This document shows, one piece after another, positions 1 through 6,913 of a DNA stretch of 20,982 nucleotides. The position numbers and the translations under genes are program-made. The stretch covers positions 1 to 20,982 of the forward strand of contig NZ_JBAYTI010000048.1 of NCBI RefSeq assembly GCF_041675725.1, given 5' to 3'. This DNA comes from Castellaniella sp041675725 (GTDB lineage Bacteria; Pseudomonadota; Gammaproteobacteria; Burkholderiales; Burkholderiaceae_B). The notes under the pieces are model-generated. The model worked only from the letters and a program-made list of their open reading frames with translations. It was not told where the DNA came from and did no database searches. The number at the start of each line of letters is the position of its first letter. The stretch's first letter is position 1.

Positions 1-451
1 AAAACAACGATAACGGGTCCGGGTCACCCCAGCGCCGCTGACTGCCGTATTCTGCCAAGGCTACATTCCGCCAGGGCCGCACTGTGCCAACATTGTGCCA
101 AACGACCAAACAGCGTCATCAGGGCCGTGAGCGTGGCCGTGAGCACGACTGCGAGTGCGACCGCGGCACGACTGCGAGCGCGACTGCGGGTGTGGATGCG
201 ACTGCGGGCGCGGTCATGCCGACCGGGCGCGTCACAAGCACATAATGCCGGAATGACCAAGAAATTCAGCATATTGTTCTTTTCAAGCAGCTTTTTTCTT
301 GGATATCGGCATCAAATTTCATCTTGATTGTCTGATAATGCTAAATCATTTTCATTCTCATGCCATGGCAAAGGAGGCCACCACGAAATAATTACCGCGA
401 GGCATTAAATATCAATTATTCACGATATTGAAGCAAAATTGGAGCAAAGAA
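1..451. other. Gene-free leader region with GC-rich degenerate repeats
   Basis: I see no credible gene here. Bases about 127-220 are a degenerate GC-rich repeat built on 'gcgactgcgggc'-like units, which explains the spurious open frames on both strands. From about 255 the composition turns AT-rich (to about 440), as expected for the promoter region of the HAD gene starting at 452. An 8-codon frame at 365 that contains AAAGGAGG is too short to call. Confidence 0.6.
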
Positions 452-1138
452 ATGACCATCAATATTGAAAAAATCAAGACGATTACGATCGATTCATATA
501 GCACGCTGCTGGACGTCGACAGTGCCGCAGAACCTTTGAGAAAAAAGATCGCCAATGCCGACGAAGTCGCGAAGCTCTGGCGGCTCGAATCCCTGGTTTA
601 CGGGATGCTGTGCAATTTTTATGGCACCTACGAGAGCTTTTACGAGCTGAACCGGCAGGCGCTGCAGTATTCATTGAACGTCCACAAAATCGAGCTGTCG
701 GATGCCGAAATCAACGACATACTGGCAATCTACCACGATCTCGAAGTGTTCAGCGACGTACGTGAAGGCGTCAAGACATTAAGGGAAATGGGGTACCCCG
801 TCTACGTGCTCTCGAATGGCGATCCGCAGATGCTCAAATCACTGGTCAAGATCGCAAAGATCGATGACCTGATCAATGATTACATCAGCGTGGAAGAGAT
901 AAACAAATACAAGCCCGCAAAAGAGCTGTATCTGCACGGCGCAAAGCGTGCAAACACCCCGGTAGAAAACATCGTGCACATCAGCGCGGGCTGGTTCGAT
1001 TTTGCGGGTGCCCAGCAGGCAGGCATGCAGGGTATCTGGATGAACCGTAAAAACGAAGTGCCCCGGGTCTTTGGGCCGAAACCCGACCTCGAGGTCACGT
1101 GTTTCGCCGACGTTATCAACCTGTTAAAAAACAAATAA
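452..1138 (+). CDS. HAD hydrolase, type II haloacid dehalogenase-like
   Basis: A 228-residue cytoplasmic HAD-superfamily hydrolase most like (S)-2-haloacid dehalogenases, which displace halide from 2-haloalkanoates through an Asp-ester intermediate. I chose ATG 452 because GGAG lies 7 bases upstream; the frame also opens at TTG 428. Visible residues are nucleophile D14 and T18 (motif I DSYSTLLD, where DxYGTLxD is usual), R44 in LWR, S121-N122 (LSNG), K154 (YKP), S178 and D183. The usual S-x-N-x-W-D segment reads S178-A-G-W-F-D183, so the catalytic-pocket Asn is Gly and the Trp is Phe. True dehalogenase activity is therefore uncertain, and another 2-substituted acid or a phosphate ester is possible. 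The solute-binding protein gene follows after 17 bases, suggesting co-transcription. Confidence 0.85.
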   Translation: MTINIEKIKTITIDSYSTLLDVDSAAEPLRKKIANADEVAKLWRLESLVYGMLCNFYGTYESFYELNRQALQYSLNVHKIELSDAEINDILAIYHDLEVFSDVREGVKTLREMGYPVYVLSNGDPQMLKSLVKIAKIDDLINDYISVEEINKYKPAKELYLHGAKRANTPVENIVHISAGWFDFAGAQQAGMQGIWMNRKNEVPRVFGPKPDLEVTCFADVINLLKNK

Positions 1139-1155
1139 CAACACCGGAGTAGATC

Positions 1156-2388
1156 ATGAAGCAAATTTTGAAGGCATGTTTGATTGGCAGTGCGCTATTG
1201 ACTACCAACATTGCGATGGCTGCCGACAACGAAAAGACTGGCCAAGAGCCAGGTATGCCTGACGTTGTAACCATCGGTGTTATGGCAGAGATGTCTGGGA
1301 TATACAAGGATTTCGAGGGGCCGGGTACCGTCGTTGCCGCAGAGATGGCCATAGAGGATTTCGGCGGCAGTGTTCTGGGCACGCCCATCAAGTTGATTTC
1401 CGCCGACTACCAGAACAAGCCCGAGGTCGCATTGTCGATCGCCAGAAAATGGATCGATATCGACCATGTGGACATGATGACGTCCCTGAGCAATTCAGCG
1501 GTGGGGATCGGTGTTCAAAAGCTGGCATCCGACAAGGACACCATCACCATCAACGTGGGTTCAGGCACGACCAAGCTGTCGGAAGAGGATTGCACGCCGT
1601 ACGGCATCCAATATGCCTACAACACGTACGCCATCGCCTCCGGCCTGGCCTCTGGGATCATGAAGGCAGGCGGTGATTCCTGGTTCTTCGTGACAGCCGA
1701 CTATGCCTACGGCAAGTCGATGGAACAGGACGCCAGAAACATCATCGAAAAAAATGGCGGCACGGTGGTCGGCAGTGTCAAAGTCCCGCTGGGCAATACG
1801 GATTTTTCATCCTATCTGCTTCAGGCACAGTCTTCCGGCGCAAAAATCGTTGCACTCGCCAACGGCGGACAGGACTTCGTGAATTCGCTGAAACAGGCCA
1901 AAGAGTTTCAAATCGACAAGGGCCAGCAACTGGTCGGCACGGTGGTTTTCATCACGGATGCGAAATCACTGGGCCTCGCCGTGGCATCGGGGCTCACGTT
2001 CACCAGCCCATGGTATTGGAACATCAGCGACGACGCCGAGAAATGGTCCCGCAGATTCTTCGAGAAACATGGCGCCATGCCGACCTTCATACAAGGCGGT
2101 GTGTATTCGGCCGTCACCAGCTATCTGAAGGCGGTCGAGAAGGCGGGCACCAATGATACCGAAGCCGTCAGGAAGGCGCTGGGCGAGCTGGAGATCAACG
2201 ATATGTACATGCAGGGTGGCAAGATATTGCCCAATGGCCTGAATCTGCATGACATGCACTTGGTTCGCGTGAAAGACAAGGACCAGGTCCGCGAGGAATG
2301 GGACCTGTTCGAAACGGTGTCGACCATCCCTGGCGTGGATGCATTCAAGCCGTACCAGGAAAGCGGCTGCCCGCTGGTGGCCGGCTAA
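1156..2388 (+). CDS. ABC transporter periplasmic substrate-binding protein, LivK-like (Peripla_BP_6)
   Basis: A 410-residue solute-binding protein of the branched-chain-amino-acid/amide type I fold. GGAG 6 bases upstream supports ATG 1156. Residues 1-22 form a Sec signal peptide with probable cleavage after AMA. The mature protein starts with the typical lobe-1 strand 'VTIGVMAEMSGIYKDFEGPG' followed by a long periplasmic-binding domain, with 'FVTADYAYGKSMEQDA' mid-protein. No permease or ATPase gene follows, so it either works with a transporter encoded elsewhere or is an orphan binding protein. The ligand cannot be read from sequence. Coupling to the HAD gene suggests a small acid or amide that the HAD enzyme processes, which is inference. 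Confidence 0.88.
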   Translation: MKQILKACLIGSALLTTNIAMAADNEKTGQEPGMPDVVTIGVMAEMSGIYKDFEGPGTVVAAEMAIEDFGGSVLGTPIKLISADYQNKPEVALSIARKWIDIDHVDMMTSLSNSAVGIGVQKLASDKDTITINVGSGTTKLSEEDCTPYGIQYAYNTYAIASGLASGIMKAGGDSWFFVTADYAYGKSMEQDARNIIEKNGGTVVGSVKVPLGNTDFSSYLLQAQSSGAKIVALANGGQDFVNSLKQAKEFQIDKGQQLVGTVVFITDAKSLGLAVASGLTFTSPWYWNISDDAEKWSRRFFEKHGAMPTFIQGGVYSAVTSYLKAVEKAGTNDTEAVRKALGELEINDMYMQGGKILPNGLNLHDMHLVRVKDKDQVREEWDLFETVSTIPGVDAFKPYQESGCPLVAG

Positions 2389-2445
2389 GCTGACCCGAGC
2401 CACATCGTCAGCAGTGCATCTATCCCGTTATTACCAGGCTGCCAG

Positions 2446-2472
2446 ACTCATGGCTAAATTTTAGTCATGAGT
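2446..2472. repeat. 27-bp near-perfect palindrome
   Basis: Two 13-base arms (ACTCATGGCTAAA and TTTAGTCATGAGT) flank a single T. They pair at 12 of 13 positions, and the exception would be a G-U pair in RNA. It lies 57 bases after the solute-binding-protein stop. There is no GC-rich stem or U-run, so it is a poor intrinsic terminator. A 10-bp direct repeat (gagtattccg/gagtattcca, 2469-2488) overlaps its right end. It may be a protein-binding site or a cruciform. Confidence 0.6.
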
Positions 2473-2495
2473 ATTCCGGAGTATTCCACGGCAGC

Positions 2496-2538
2496 CGCGC
2501 CAGGGCTTCGACTTCGTTGAAGAGTTCACCCTGGCGCG
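2496..2538. terminator. GC-rich hairpin between convergent genes
   Basis: Perfect 10-base arms CGCGCCAGGG (2496-2505) and CCCTGGCGCG (2529-2538) enclose a second small stem (CTTCGAC-ttc-GTTGAAG). The hairpin ends two bases from the stop codon of the minus-strand regulator remnant and sits between two convergent transcripts, a typical terminator position. No U-run follows on either strand, so intrinsic termination is unproven. It may instead protect 3' ends. Confidence 0.45.
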
Positions 2539-2540
2539 AT

Positions 2541-2987
2541 TCATTGCTGGGGCAGAGCGGTATCTTCGCCTTCAACGTGGGCGATGTGGGTGATCTCTGG
2601 GCGCTCATACTGTTCGGCGCCCTTCCATCCTGTTTTCTTCGATTCCATCATGACGATGTAGATATCCCTATCGGCCTCATTCATTGAATGCACAATATTT
2701 TTCACGCGCTCATTACCGTCTTCATGCGCGACATAAATGACCCGCAGCATGGCATCCGCATATTTCGGGATTTTGCCACTTTTTTCCCAAGAGGCTACAG
2801 ACTGTTCCGTGCGTCCAAGGTACCGCCCAAGATTTTTCTGAGACATCAACAACGCCAACCGTAGGTAGCGGAACTCTGCACCAGTGAGGCTCGATTTCTT
2901 GCGTACAAGGACCTTGCAGATTGCTCTGCTCAGGCCATCTACATCCTGAATTGAAACGGCCTTGCCGTAGGGTGTATTTATAGGTTG
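2541..2987 (-). pseudogene. Broken XRE-type helix-turn-helix regulator
   Basis: The open frame reads from about 2987 down to the TGA at 2541-2543. It begins 'NTPYGKAVSIQDVDGL', continues 'SSLTGAEFRYLR' and then the HTH 'MSQKNLGRYLGRTEQSVASW', as in XRE/MqsA-like regulators that have an N-terminal domain before the HTH. No ATG, GTG or TTG exists upstream of TTG 2858, which lies inside the HTH, and a TAG blocks the frame at 2988-2990. In a neighbouring frame, 2996-3013 encodes VVWLPN, preceded by a degenerate 'RESSRD'. This looks like the 'ESGLDNVWLxNG' segment this family has just before TPYG. I infer a frameshift near 2980-2995 plus substitutions. A short product from TTG 2858 would lack half its HTH. 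Confidence 0.6.
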
Positions 2988-3076
2988 CTACACTTATTTG
3001 GTAACCAGACAACGGCGTCACGGCTCGACTCTCGCGTTCGGCATAGGCCTTGGTTGTAGTGCCCTTCTGCTCCAGA

Positions 3077-3094
3077 ATTGAACCTGCGTTCAAT
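3077..3094 (+). promoter_or_regulatory. Palindromic activator-site candidate upstream of norS
   Basis: A perfect inverted repeat ATTGAA-N6-TTCAAT. Its centre (3085.5) is about 41.5 bp from the start expected 6-7 bases after the TACAAT hexamer at 3115-3120, which is the class II position of Crp/Fnr activators. The half-sites resemble TTGA/TCAA, but they are 8 bases apart rather than the 6 of the FNR/DNR box. Binding by DNR is therefore only a suggestion. Confidence 0.5.
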
Positions 3095-3114
3095 CTTTTT
3101 GCGCAGACCCTCCC

Positions 3115-3120
3115 TACAAT
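3115..3120 (+). promoter_or_regulatory. Predicted -10 element of the norS operon
   Basis: TACAAT differs from the sigma-70 consensus at one base and lies 24 bases upstream of the norS ATG. The expected -35 position (about 3092-3097, aatctt) is a poor match, as is usual for activator-dependent promoters. Confidence 0.45.
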
Positions 3121-3144
3121 GGGGGGATTGTTTGCAAGAGACGT

Positions 3145-3756
3145 ATGATGGCAACGCAGAACATTGTCTGGCCGCTGACGCTGCTGGGCATCGGCACGGT
3201 GGCACTGGTGTTCATTTTCGTGATCAGCCAGGCCAGGAAACCGGCCACGGAACAGGAAACCCAACAATCCACGCACACCGCCCACGTGATTCAGGCCTGG
3301 TTTTTCGGCCTGCTGGTCGTGGGGTTCGCGCTGGGCACGTGGCTCACGCTGCGGCATTTTCCTATCCCGCCACAGCACGCGCCAGTGCAGGCGGACGTCG
3401 ACATGGATGTCGAGGGGTTCATGTGGGGCTGGCAGATCCCCGATACGCCTATCCAGGTGGGGCAGACGGTGGCGTTCCGAGTGACGAGCCGGGACGTGAA
3501 CCACGATTTCGCGATTTATGGCCCGGATGGCAATCTGGTGGCGCAGACGCAGGCCATGCCGGAGTTCTACAACAAGCTGCTGGTCACGTTTGATACGCCG
3601 GGCGAGTACACGGTGCAGTGTTTGGAATACTGCGGCGTGGGCCACGGGTTCATGCGCAGCACGCTCACGGTCGCCGCGGACAAGGCCAGCCCGGCACCGG
3701 CCGGCACCACGGGCACAGCCAGTACGGCCAGTACGAGCGCGGCTGGGGGGCAGTGA
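3145..3756 (+). CDS. norS: CuA-containing subunit II of heme-copper oxidoreductase (putative sNOR subunit NorS)
   Basis: A 203-residue membrane-anchored cupredoxin that takes electrons from cytochrome c. Two transmembrane helices (about residues 9-29 and 48-70) precede a periplasmic CuA domain. All CuA ligands are visible: H120 (VNHDF) and the C159-x-E161-x-C163-x3-H167-x2-M170 cluster. An Ala/Ser/Thr/Gly-rich tail (about 181-203) ends the protein. ATG 3145 is followed directly by a second ATG, and either could start. The stop is 2 bases before the next ATG, so translation is probably coupled. Taken alone it would be called cytochrome c oxidase subunit II. I prefer NorS because of the gene order (CuA subunit, subunit I, SenC, small membrane protein) and the active site of the next gene. 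Confidence 0.8.
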   Translation: MMATQNIVWPLTLLGIGTVALVFIFVISQARKPATEQETQQSTHTAHVIQAWFFGLLVVGFALGTWLTLRHFPIPPQHAPVQADVDMDVEGFMWGWQIPDTPIQVGQTVAFRVTSRDVNHDFAIYGPDGNLVAQTQAMPEFYNKLLVTFDTPGEYTVQCLEYCGVGHGFMRSTLTVAADKASPAPAGTTGTASTASTSAAGGQ

Positions 3757-3758
3757 TC

Positions 3759-5258
3759 ATGGCGAGCTTGACGATGTATCCGGCCGACGAGGCCCTGAGC
3801 GGACCTGAACGCGGCATTTTCAATGCCTATATGGTCACGGCGCTGGTGGCGCTGATCCTGTTCATGATGGTGGGCCTGACTATGCGCCTGCACGAGGCGC
3901 ATTGGATTCAGCTTTCGCCCGTGCTGTTCTACGAGCTGTTGACGCTGCATGGCACTGGGATGGTGGGGATCACCTGGCTGGCCACGACGGCGGTGATGTG
4001 GTTTTTCCTGCGCAAGTACGTGACGCTGCACTTGTGGGCCATCGTGACCAATTATGTGCTGTTTGCGCTGGGGGTGCTGTGTATCCTGGTGGCGATCTTC
4101 GCGGGCGGCTACGCGGGTCTGTGGACGTTTCTGTATCCCTTGCCGGCCAAGAGCATGGGGGTATGGCCGCCCTGGGCGGCGGAACTGTACGTGATCGGCT
4201 ATGTGCTGATCGGCGTGGGCGCGCTGCTCTTTTATCTGGATGCAACCGCCGGCATCATCAACCGGTATGGCAGCCTGGGGCGCGGGATGGGCTGGCAGTG
4301 GCTGTTCGGCGGCACGGTGGATCCGAATCATCCAAAGGCGGTGATCGCGAGCAGCGGGGTGATCATCGCCAACTCGCTGGGGATCATCGCGGGCGAGGTG
4401 GCGCTGTTCATGACGCTGGTCAACCTGTTCTACCCGGACATTACGCTCAACCCGCTGGTAGCCAAGAACGTGATCTACTGGTTTGGCCATATGGTGGCCA
4501 ATGCCACGATCTACATGGGGGTGATCGCGGTCTATGAGCTGCTGCCGCGCTACACGGGCAAGCCGTACCTGGTGTCGCGCCCGTTCATCTGGGCCTGGCT
4601 GGTGACGGCGCTGTATGTGATCGTGGTCTTCCCGCATCATCTGTTCATGGACTTTGCGCAGCCGCGCTGGCTGGCGGTGACGGGCCAGATCGCGTCGTGG
4701 GTGGGCGGCTTCCCGGTGTTCGTGATCACGGTCTATGGCGCGCTGGTGAACTTGTACCGCTCGCAGATCCGCTGGCGGATGCCGGCGCTGCTGCTGGTGC
4801 TGGCGATGTTCGGCTGGGCCGCGGGCGTGGTGCCGGCGATCATGGATGGCACGATCCGCGTGAATGCGGTGATGCACAATACGCTGTGGGTGCCCGGGCA
4901 TTTCCATTTCTACATGCTGATCGGGATGCTGCCGATGGTGCTGGCGCTGCTGTATCACCAGCTGGGGCGCCTGGAGCAGGAACGAGCGGCGGCGCCGGGT
5001 GTGACGGTCGCCGGGGGGCGCACGCTCGCCTGTCTGGACCGGATCGGCTTTCCTGTCTTTTTCGTCGGGGCGCTGGTGTTCGTGCTGGCTTTCCTATATG
5101 GCGGACAGTCTGGCGTGGCGCGGCGCATGGCCGAGCACTGGGAGACCTGGACGGCCAGCGACGGCGTGGGGGCGATCGGCGCGAGCCTGGTGGTGCTGGC
5201 CATGCTGTACTTTGTCCTGCGCCTGTGCGTGGGCCTGTTGAGGCGGCCCGCGGTATAG
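3759..5258 (+). CDS. norY: Heme-copper oxidoreductase subunit I lacking the active-site Tyr (putative sNOR subunit NorY)
   Basis: A 499-residue polytopic catalytic subunit. ATG 3759 has a GGGG run 5-10 bases upstream, at the end of norS; the open frame continues upstream only inside norS. Ligands are low-spin heme H64 (LTLHGTGM) and H383, high-spin heme H381 (WVPGHFHF), and CuB H244, H293 and H294 (FPHHLF). The HN-T-x-WVPGHFH block resembles B-type (ba3-like) enzymes. In oxygen reductases of A and B type the CuB His segment reads H-P-x-V-Y with a His-Tyr cross-link. Here it is H244-M-V-A-N248, so the Tyr is absent. NO reductases of this superfamily lack that Tyr. With the gene order this favours nitric oxide reduction, 2 NO + 2 e- + 2 H+ to N2O. 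An unusual oxygen reductase remains possible. Confidence 0.8.
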   Translation: MASLTMYPADEALSGPERGIFNAYMVTALVALILFMMVGLTMRLHEAHWIQLSPVLFYELLTLHGTGMVGITWLATTAVMWFFLRKYVTLHLWAIVTNYVLFALGVLCILVAIFAGGYAGLWTFLYPLPAKSMGVWPPWAAELYVIGYVLIGVGALLFYLDATAGIINRYGSLGRGMGWQWLFGGTVDPNHPKAVIASSGVIIANSLGIIAGEVALFMTLVNLFYPDITLNPLVAKNVIYWFGHMVANATIYMGVIAVYELLPRYTGKPYLVSRPFIWAWLVTALYVIVVFPHHLFMDFAQPRWLAVTGQIASWVGGFPVFVITVYGALVNLYRSQIRWRMPALLLVLAMFGWAAGVVPAIMDGTIRVNAVMHNTLWVPGHFHFYMLIGMLPMVLALLYHQLGRLEQERAAAPGVTVAGGRTLACLDRIGFPVFFVGALVFVLAFLYGGQSGVARRMAEHWETWTASDGVGAIGASLVVLAMLYFVLRLCVGLLRRPAV

Positions 5259-5292
5259 ATCTTTGGGCCCGCGCCTGGGCCTGGCCTGTGGA

Positions 5293-5380
5293 TCTCTGGG
5301 TCTCTGGGTCTCTGGGCCTTCGGCTTCTGGGTCTTCGGCTCTTTGAGGCCCCTTTTCGAGGCCCCCATGAGGCCCCCATG
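5293..5380 (+). repeat. Short tandem repeats between norY and senC
   Basis: Three exact 8-bp units TCTCTGGG (5293-5316) are followed by cttcggct-type repeats and two exact 11-bp units GAGGCCCCCAT (5359-5380) ending beside the senC ribosome-binding site. The 132-base gap between norY and senC is mostly this material, unlike the 2-base gap between norS and norY. Confidence 0.75.
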
Positions 5381-5383
5381 GAG
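5380..5383 (+). promoter_or_regulatory. Ribosome-binding site deciding the senC start
   Basis: GGAG lies 7 bases before ATG 5391. This favours that start over the in-frame ATG 5367 and TTG 5343, which lie in the repeat-rich leader. Confidence 0.65.
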
Positions 5384-5390
5384 CATTCTG

Positions 5391-6179
5391 ATGTCTGCGA
5401 TCAAGACTGGCCTGTGCAGTGCGGCTATTCTGGCCGCCGGCATCGTCGTATTTGCCAACGTCACGCACGGGTTTTCGGCCTACACCACGGAAAGCGCCCT
5501 GCGCCAGAGCGTCCAGGCGGCGCCGCGCGCCCTCCCCGCCGTGCAACTGCAGGCCGCCGACGGCTCGATGCTGTCGCTGGGGGCCAGCGGGTCCAGGCGG
5601 CCAGCGGGTGCGGACGGGGTCGCCGCGCCAGGCCCCTGGCGGGTGGCCGGTTTCATGTACACGCGCTGTACGACGGTGTGCTCGGTGCAAGGCAGCGAGT
5701 TTGCGCAGCTGCAGCAACAATTGGCGCCCGCTATCGCCCAAGGCCAGGTGGAGCTGCTGAGTATCAGCTTCGATCCGGCGCACGATACGCCCGCGGCTCT
5801 GCGGCGCTGGCAACAGCGCTTTGCAGGCGGGGCTTCTGGTTGGGCTTCTGATGGAGCTTATGGCGGGGTTTCAGGCAGGGCTTCTCATGGAGCTTCTGGT
5901 GAGGCGGTGACCCGCCGAGCGCTGGATGGCTCACCTGCACCGGCTGACGCTGGCTGGCGCGTGGCGCGGCCGCTGGATGACGCGGACCTGGACGCTCTGC
6001 TGCGCGTGTTCGGCGTGAAGGCCATCGCGGACGGCCTGGGTGGCTATGAGCACAATGCCGCCTTCAATCTGATCGATCCCCAAGGGCGGCTGGTGGCCGT
6101 GCTGGACTGGCGTGATCCACAAGCGGCCGCGCAGCGCATCCGCAGTGCGTTGGCCAGCGAGCCAGGAGCAGGACGATGA
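5391..6179 (+). CDS. senC: SCO1/SenC-type copper chaperone
   Basis: A 262-residue membrane-anchored thioredoxin-fold protein that delivers copper to the CuA site of subunit II in the periplasm. An N-terminal hydrophobic anchor spans about residues 8-23. The copper-binding motif is C93-T-T-V-C97 and the third ligand is H221 (GYEHNAAFNLIDPQG). Between them, residues about 148-171 are six tetrapeptides (ASGW, ASDG, AYGG, VSGR, ASHG, ASGE) encoded by a 12-bp tandem repeat, which lengthens the protein beyond the usual roughly 200 residues. The stop overlaps the next gene's start as ATGA. SenC in third position after the CuA subunit and subunit I is what norSY-senC-orf1 clusters show. Confidence 0.85.
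   Translation: MSAIKTGLCSAAILAAGIVVFANVTHGFSAYTTESALRQSVQAAPRALPAVQLQAADGSMLSLGASGSRRPAGADGVAAPGPWRVAGFMYTRCTTVCSVQGSEFAQLQQQLAPAIAQGQVELLSISFDPAHDTPAALRRWQQRFAGGASGWASDGAYGGVSGRASHGASGEAVTRRALDGSPAPADAGWRVARPLDDADLDALLRVFGVKAIADGLGGYEHNAAFNLIDPQGRLVAVLDWRDPQAAAQRIRSALASEPGAGR
5832..5903 (+). repeat. In-frame 12-bp tandem repeat in senC
   Basis: Six consecutive 12-base units of the form GCTTCTGRTGGA, with substitutions, encode Ala-Ser-Gly-x tetrapeptides. They form an insertion in the thioredoxin fold between the CxxxC motif and the conserved His. Confidence 0.85.
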
Positions 6180-6913
6180 GGCGCCAGGGCGAAACGGCGG
6201 ACGAGACGGCTTGCGTCACGGGCGAGCTTCGTGCCACGGGCGGGCTCTGGACCAAGAGCCGGCTCCGCGCCACGGGTGAGCTCCGGGCCAAGAGCGGGTG
6301 GATCGGCGGCAGTTTGGGAGTGGGCTTGTGGCTATTGTTACTTTTGCCGGCGCTGCGGGTACCACTGGAATCGGACATGCGTTTGCACATGCTGGTCCAG
6401 CTGCCTTTGCTGGCCCTGGCCGGACTGTGGCTGGGGCAGGCCGTGCCGGCGCGCGTGCGGGCGCATCTGGCGCCATGGAATCATCAGGGCATCAGCGGGC
6501 TGGTGCTGGCAAGCGTGGTCATGACGGTATGGATGCTGCCGCTGGCGCTGGATGCGGCGCTGGACCAACCGTGGGTGACGGCCGCGAAGTTTCTGAGCCT
6601 GCCGCTCTTGCTGGGATTGCCCTGCGCGCTGAGTTGGCCGCAGGCTGGATTTCTGGTGCGTGGGGTGTTCGTGGTCGAGCTGATCGCGACTCTGTTTCGC
6701 ACGGGCTGGCTGTACCTGGCTTCACCTACTCGGCTGTGCACCAGCTACCTGCTGGATGCGCAGCAGGCAACCGGGCAGGCGCTGCTGGTGGCTGGCGGGC
6801 TGCTGTTCGTGCTGGCCGCGGGGCGCCTGGTCTGGCGCCGCGATTCTTCTTGCGGGGTCACAAGGCCTGCTGCTCGTAGTACGCGCGCAGGCCATCTGCA
6901 TCCAGAATCGTAA
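6176..6913 (+). CDS. Polytopic membrane protein, orf1 of the norSY-senC-orf1 type cluster
   Basis: A 245-residue membrane protein with unknown biochemical role. ATG 6176 overlaps the senC stop (ATGA), showing translational coupling. Residues 15-42 are hexapeptide repeats (TGELRA, TGGLWT, KSRLRA, TGELRA, KSGW) from an 18-bp DNA repeat. About five hydrophobic helices follow from residue 43. The first ends near 'LESDMRLHMLVQ' and the loop 'PWNHQGIS' carries His. The 'LHMLVQ' helix is faintly like the CtaG/Caa3 assembly family, so a role in copper or oxidase assembly is possible, but this is inference. The last 56 bases overlap the 3' end of the convergent regulator gene. The C-terminal tail (from about 222) is not hydrophobic and may be an extension. 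Confidence 0.7.
   Translation: MRRQGETADETACVTGELRATGGLWTKSRLRATGELRAKSGWIGGSLGVGLWLLLLLPALRVPLESDMRLHMLVQLPLLALAGLWLGQAVPARVRAHLAPWNHQGISGLVLASVVMTVWMLPLALDAALDQPWVTAAKFLSLPLLLGLPCALSWPQAGFLVRGVFVVELIATLFRTGWLYLASPTRLCTSYLLDAQQATGQALLVAGGLLFVLAAGRLVWRRDSSCGVTRPAARSTRAGHLHPES
6218..6301 (+). repeat. In-frame 18-bp tandem repeat at the start of orf1
   Basis: Four units of 18 bases and a partial fifth (6218-6235, 6236-6253, 6254-6271, 6272-6289, 6290-6301) encode alternating TGxLRA/KSxLRA hexapeptides ahead of the first membrane helix. Confidence 0.8.

Noticed and set aside
334..353. Fur box (GATAATGCTAAATCATTTTC)
   Set aside because: The two halves match the consensus only if shifted by one base relative to each other, and the nearby genes have no iron link.
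3077..3094. Calling the palindrome a canonical FNR/DNR box
   Set aside because: TTGA and TCAA are separated by 8 bases, not 6. Position fits but spacing does not, so I list it only as a candidate site.
2978..3205. Separate small minus-strand gene
   Set aside because: Only its last residues (VVWLPN region) resemble anything. I interpret it as the frameshifted N-terminus of the broken regulator, and the rest covers the norS promoter.
3567..4958. Long minus-strand frame across norS/norY
   Set aside because: His/Arg/Gln-rich shadow of the heme-copper subunit genes, which are clearly real.
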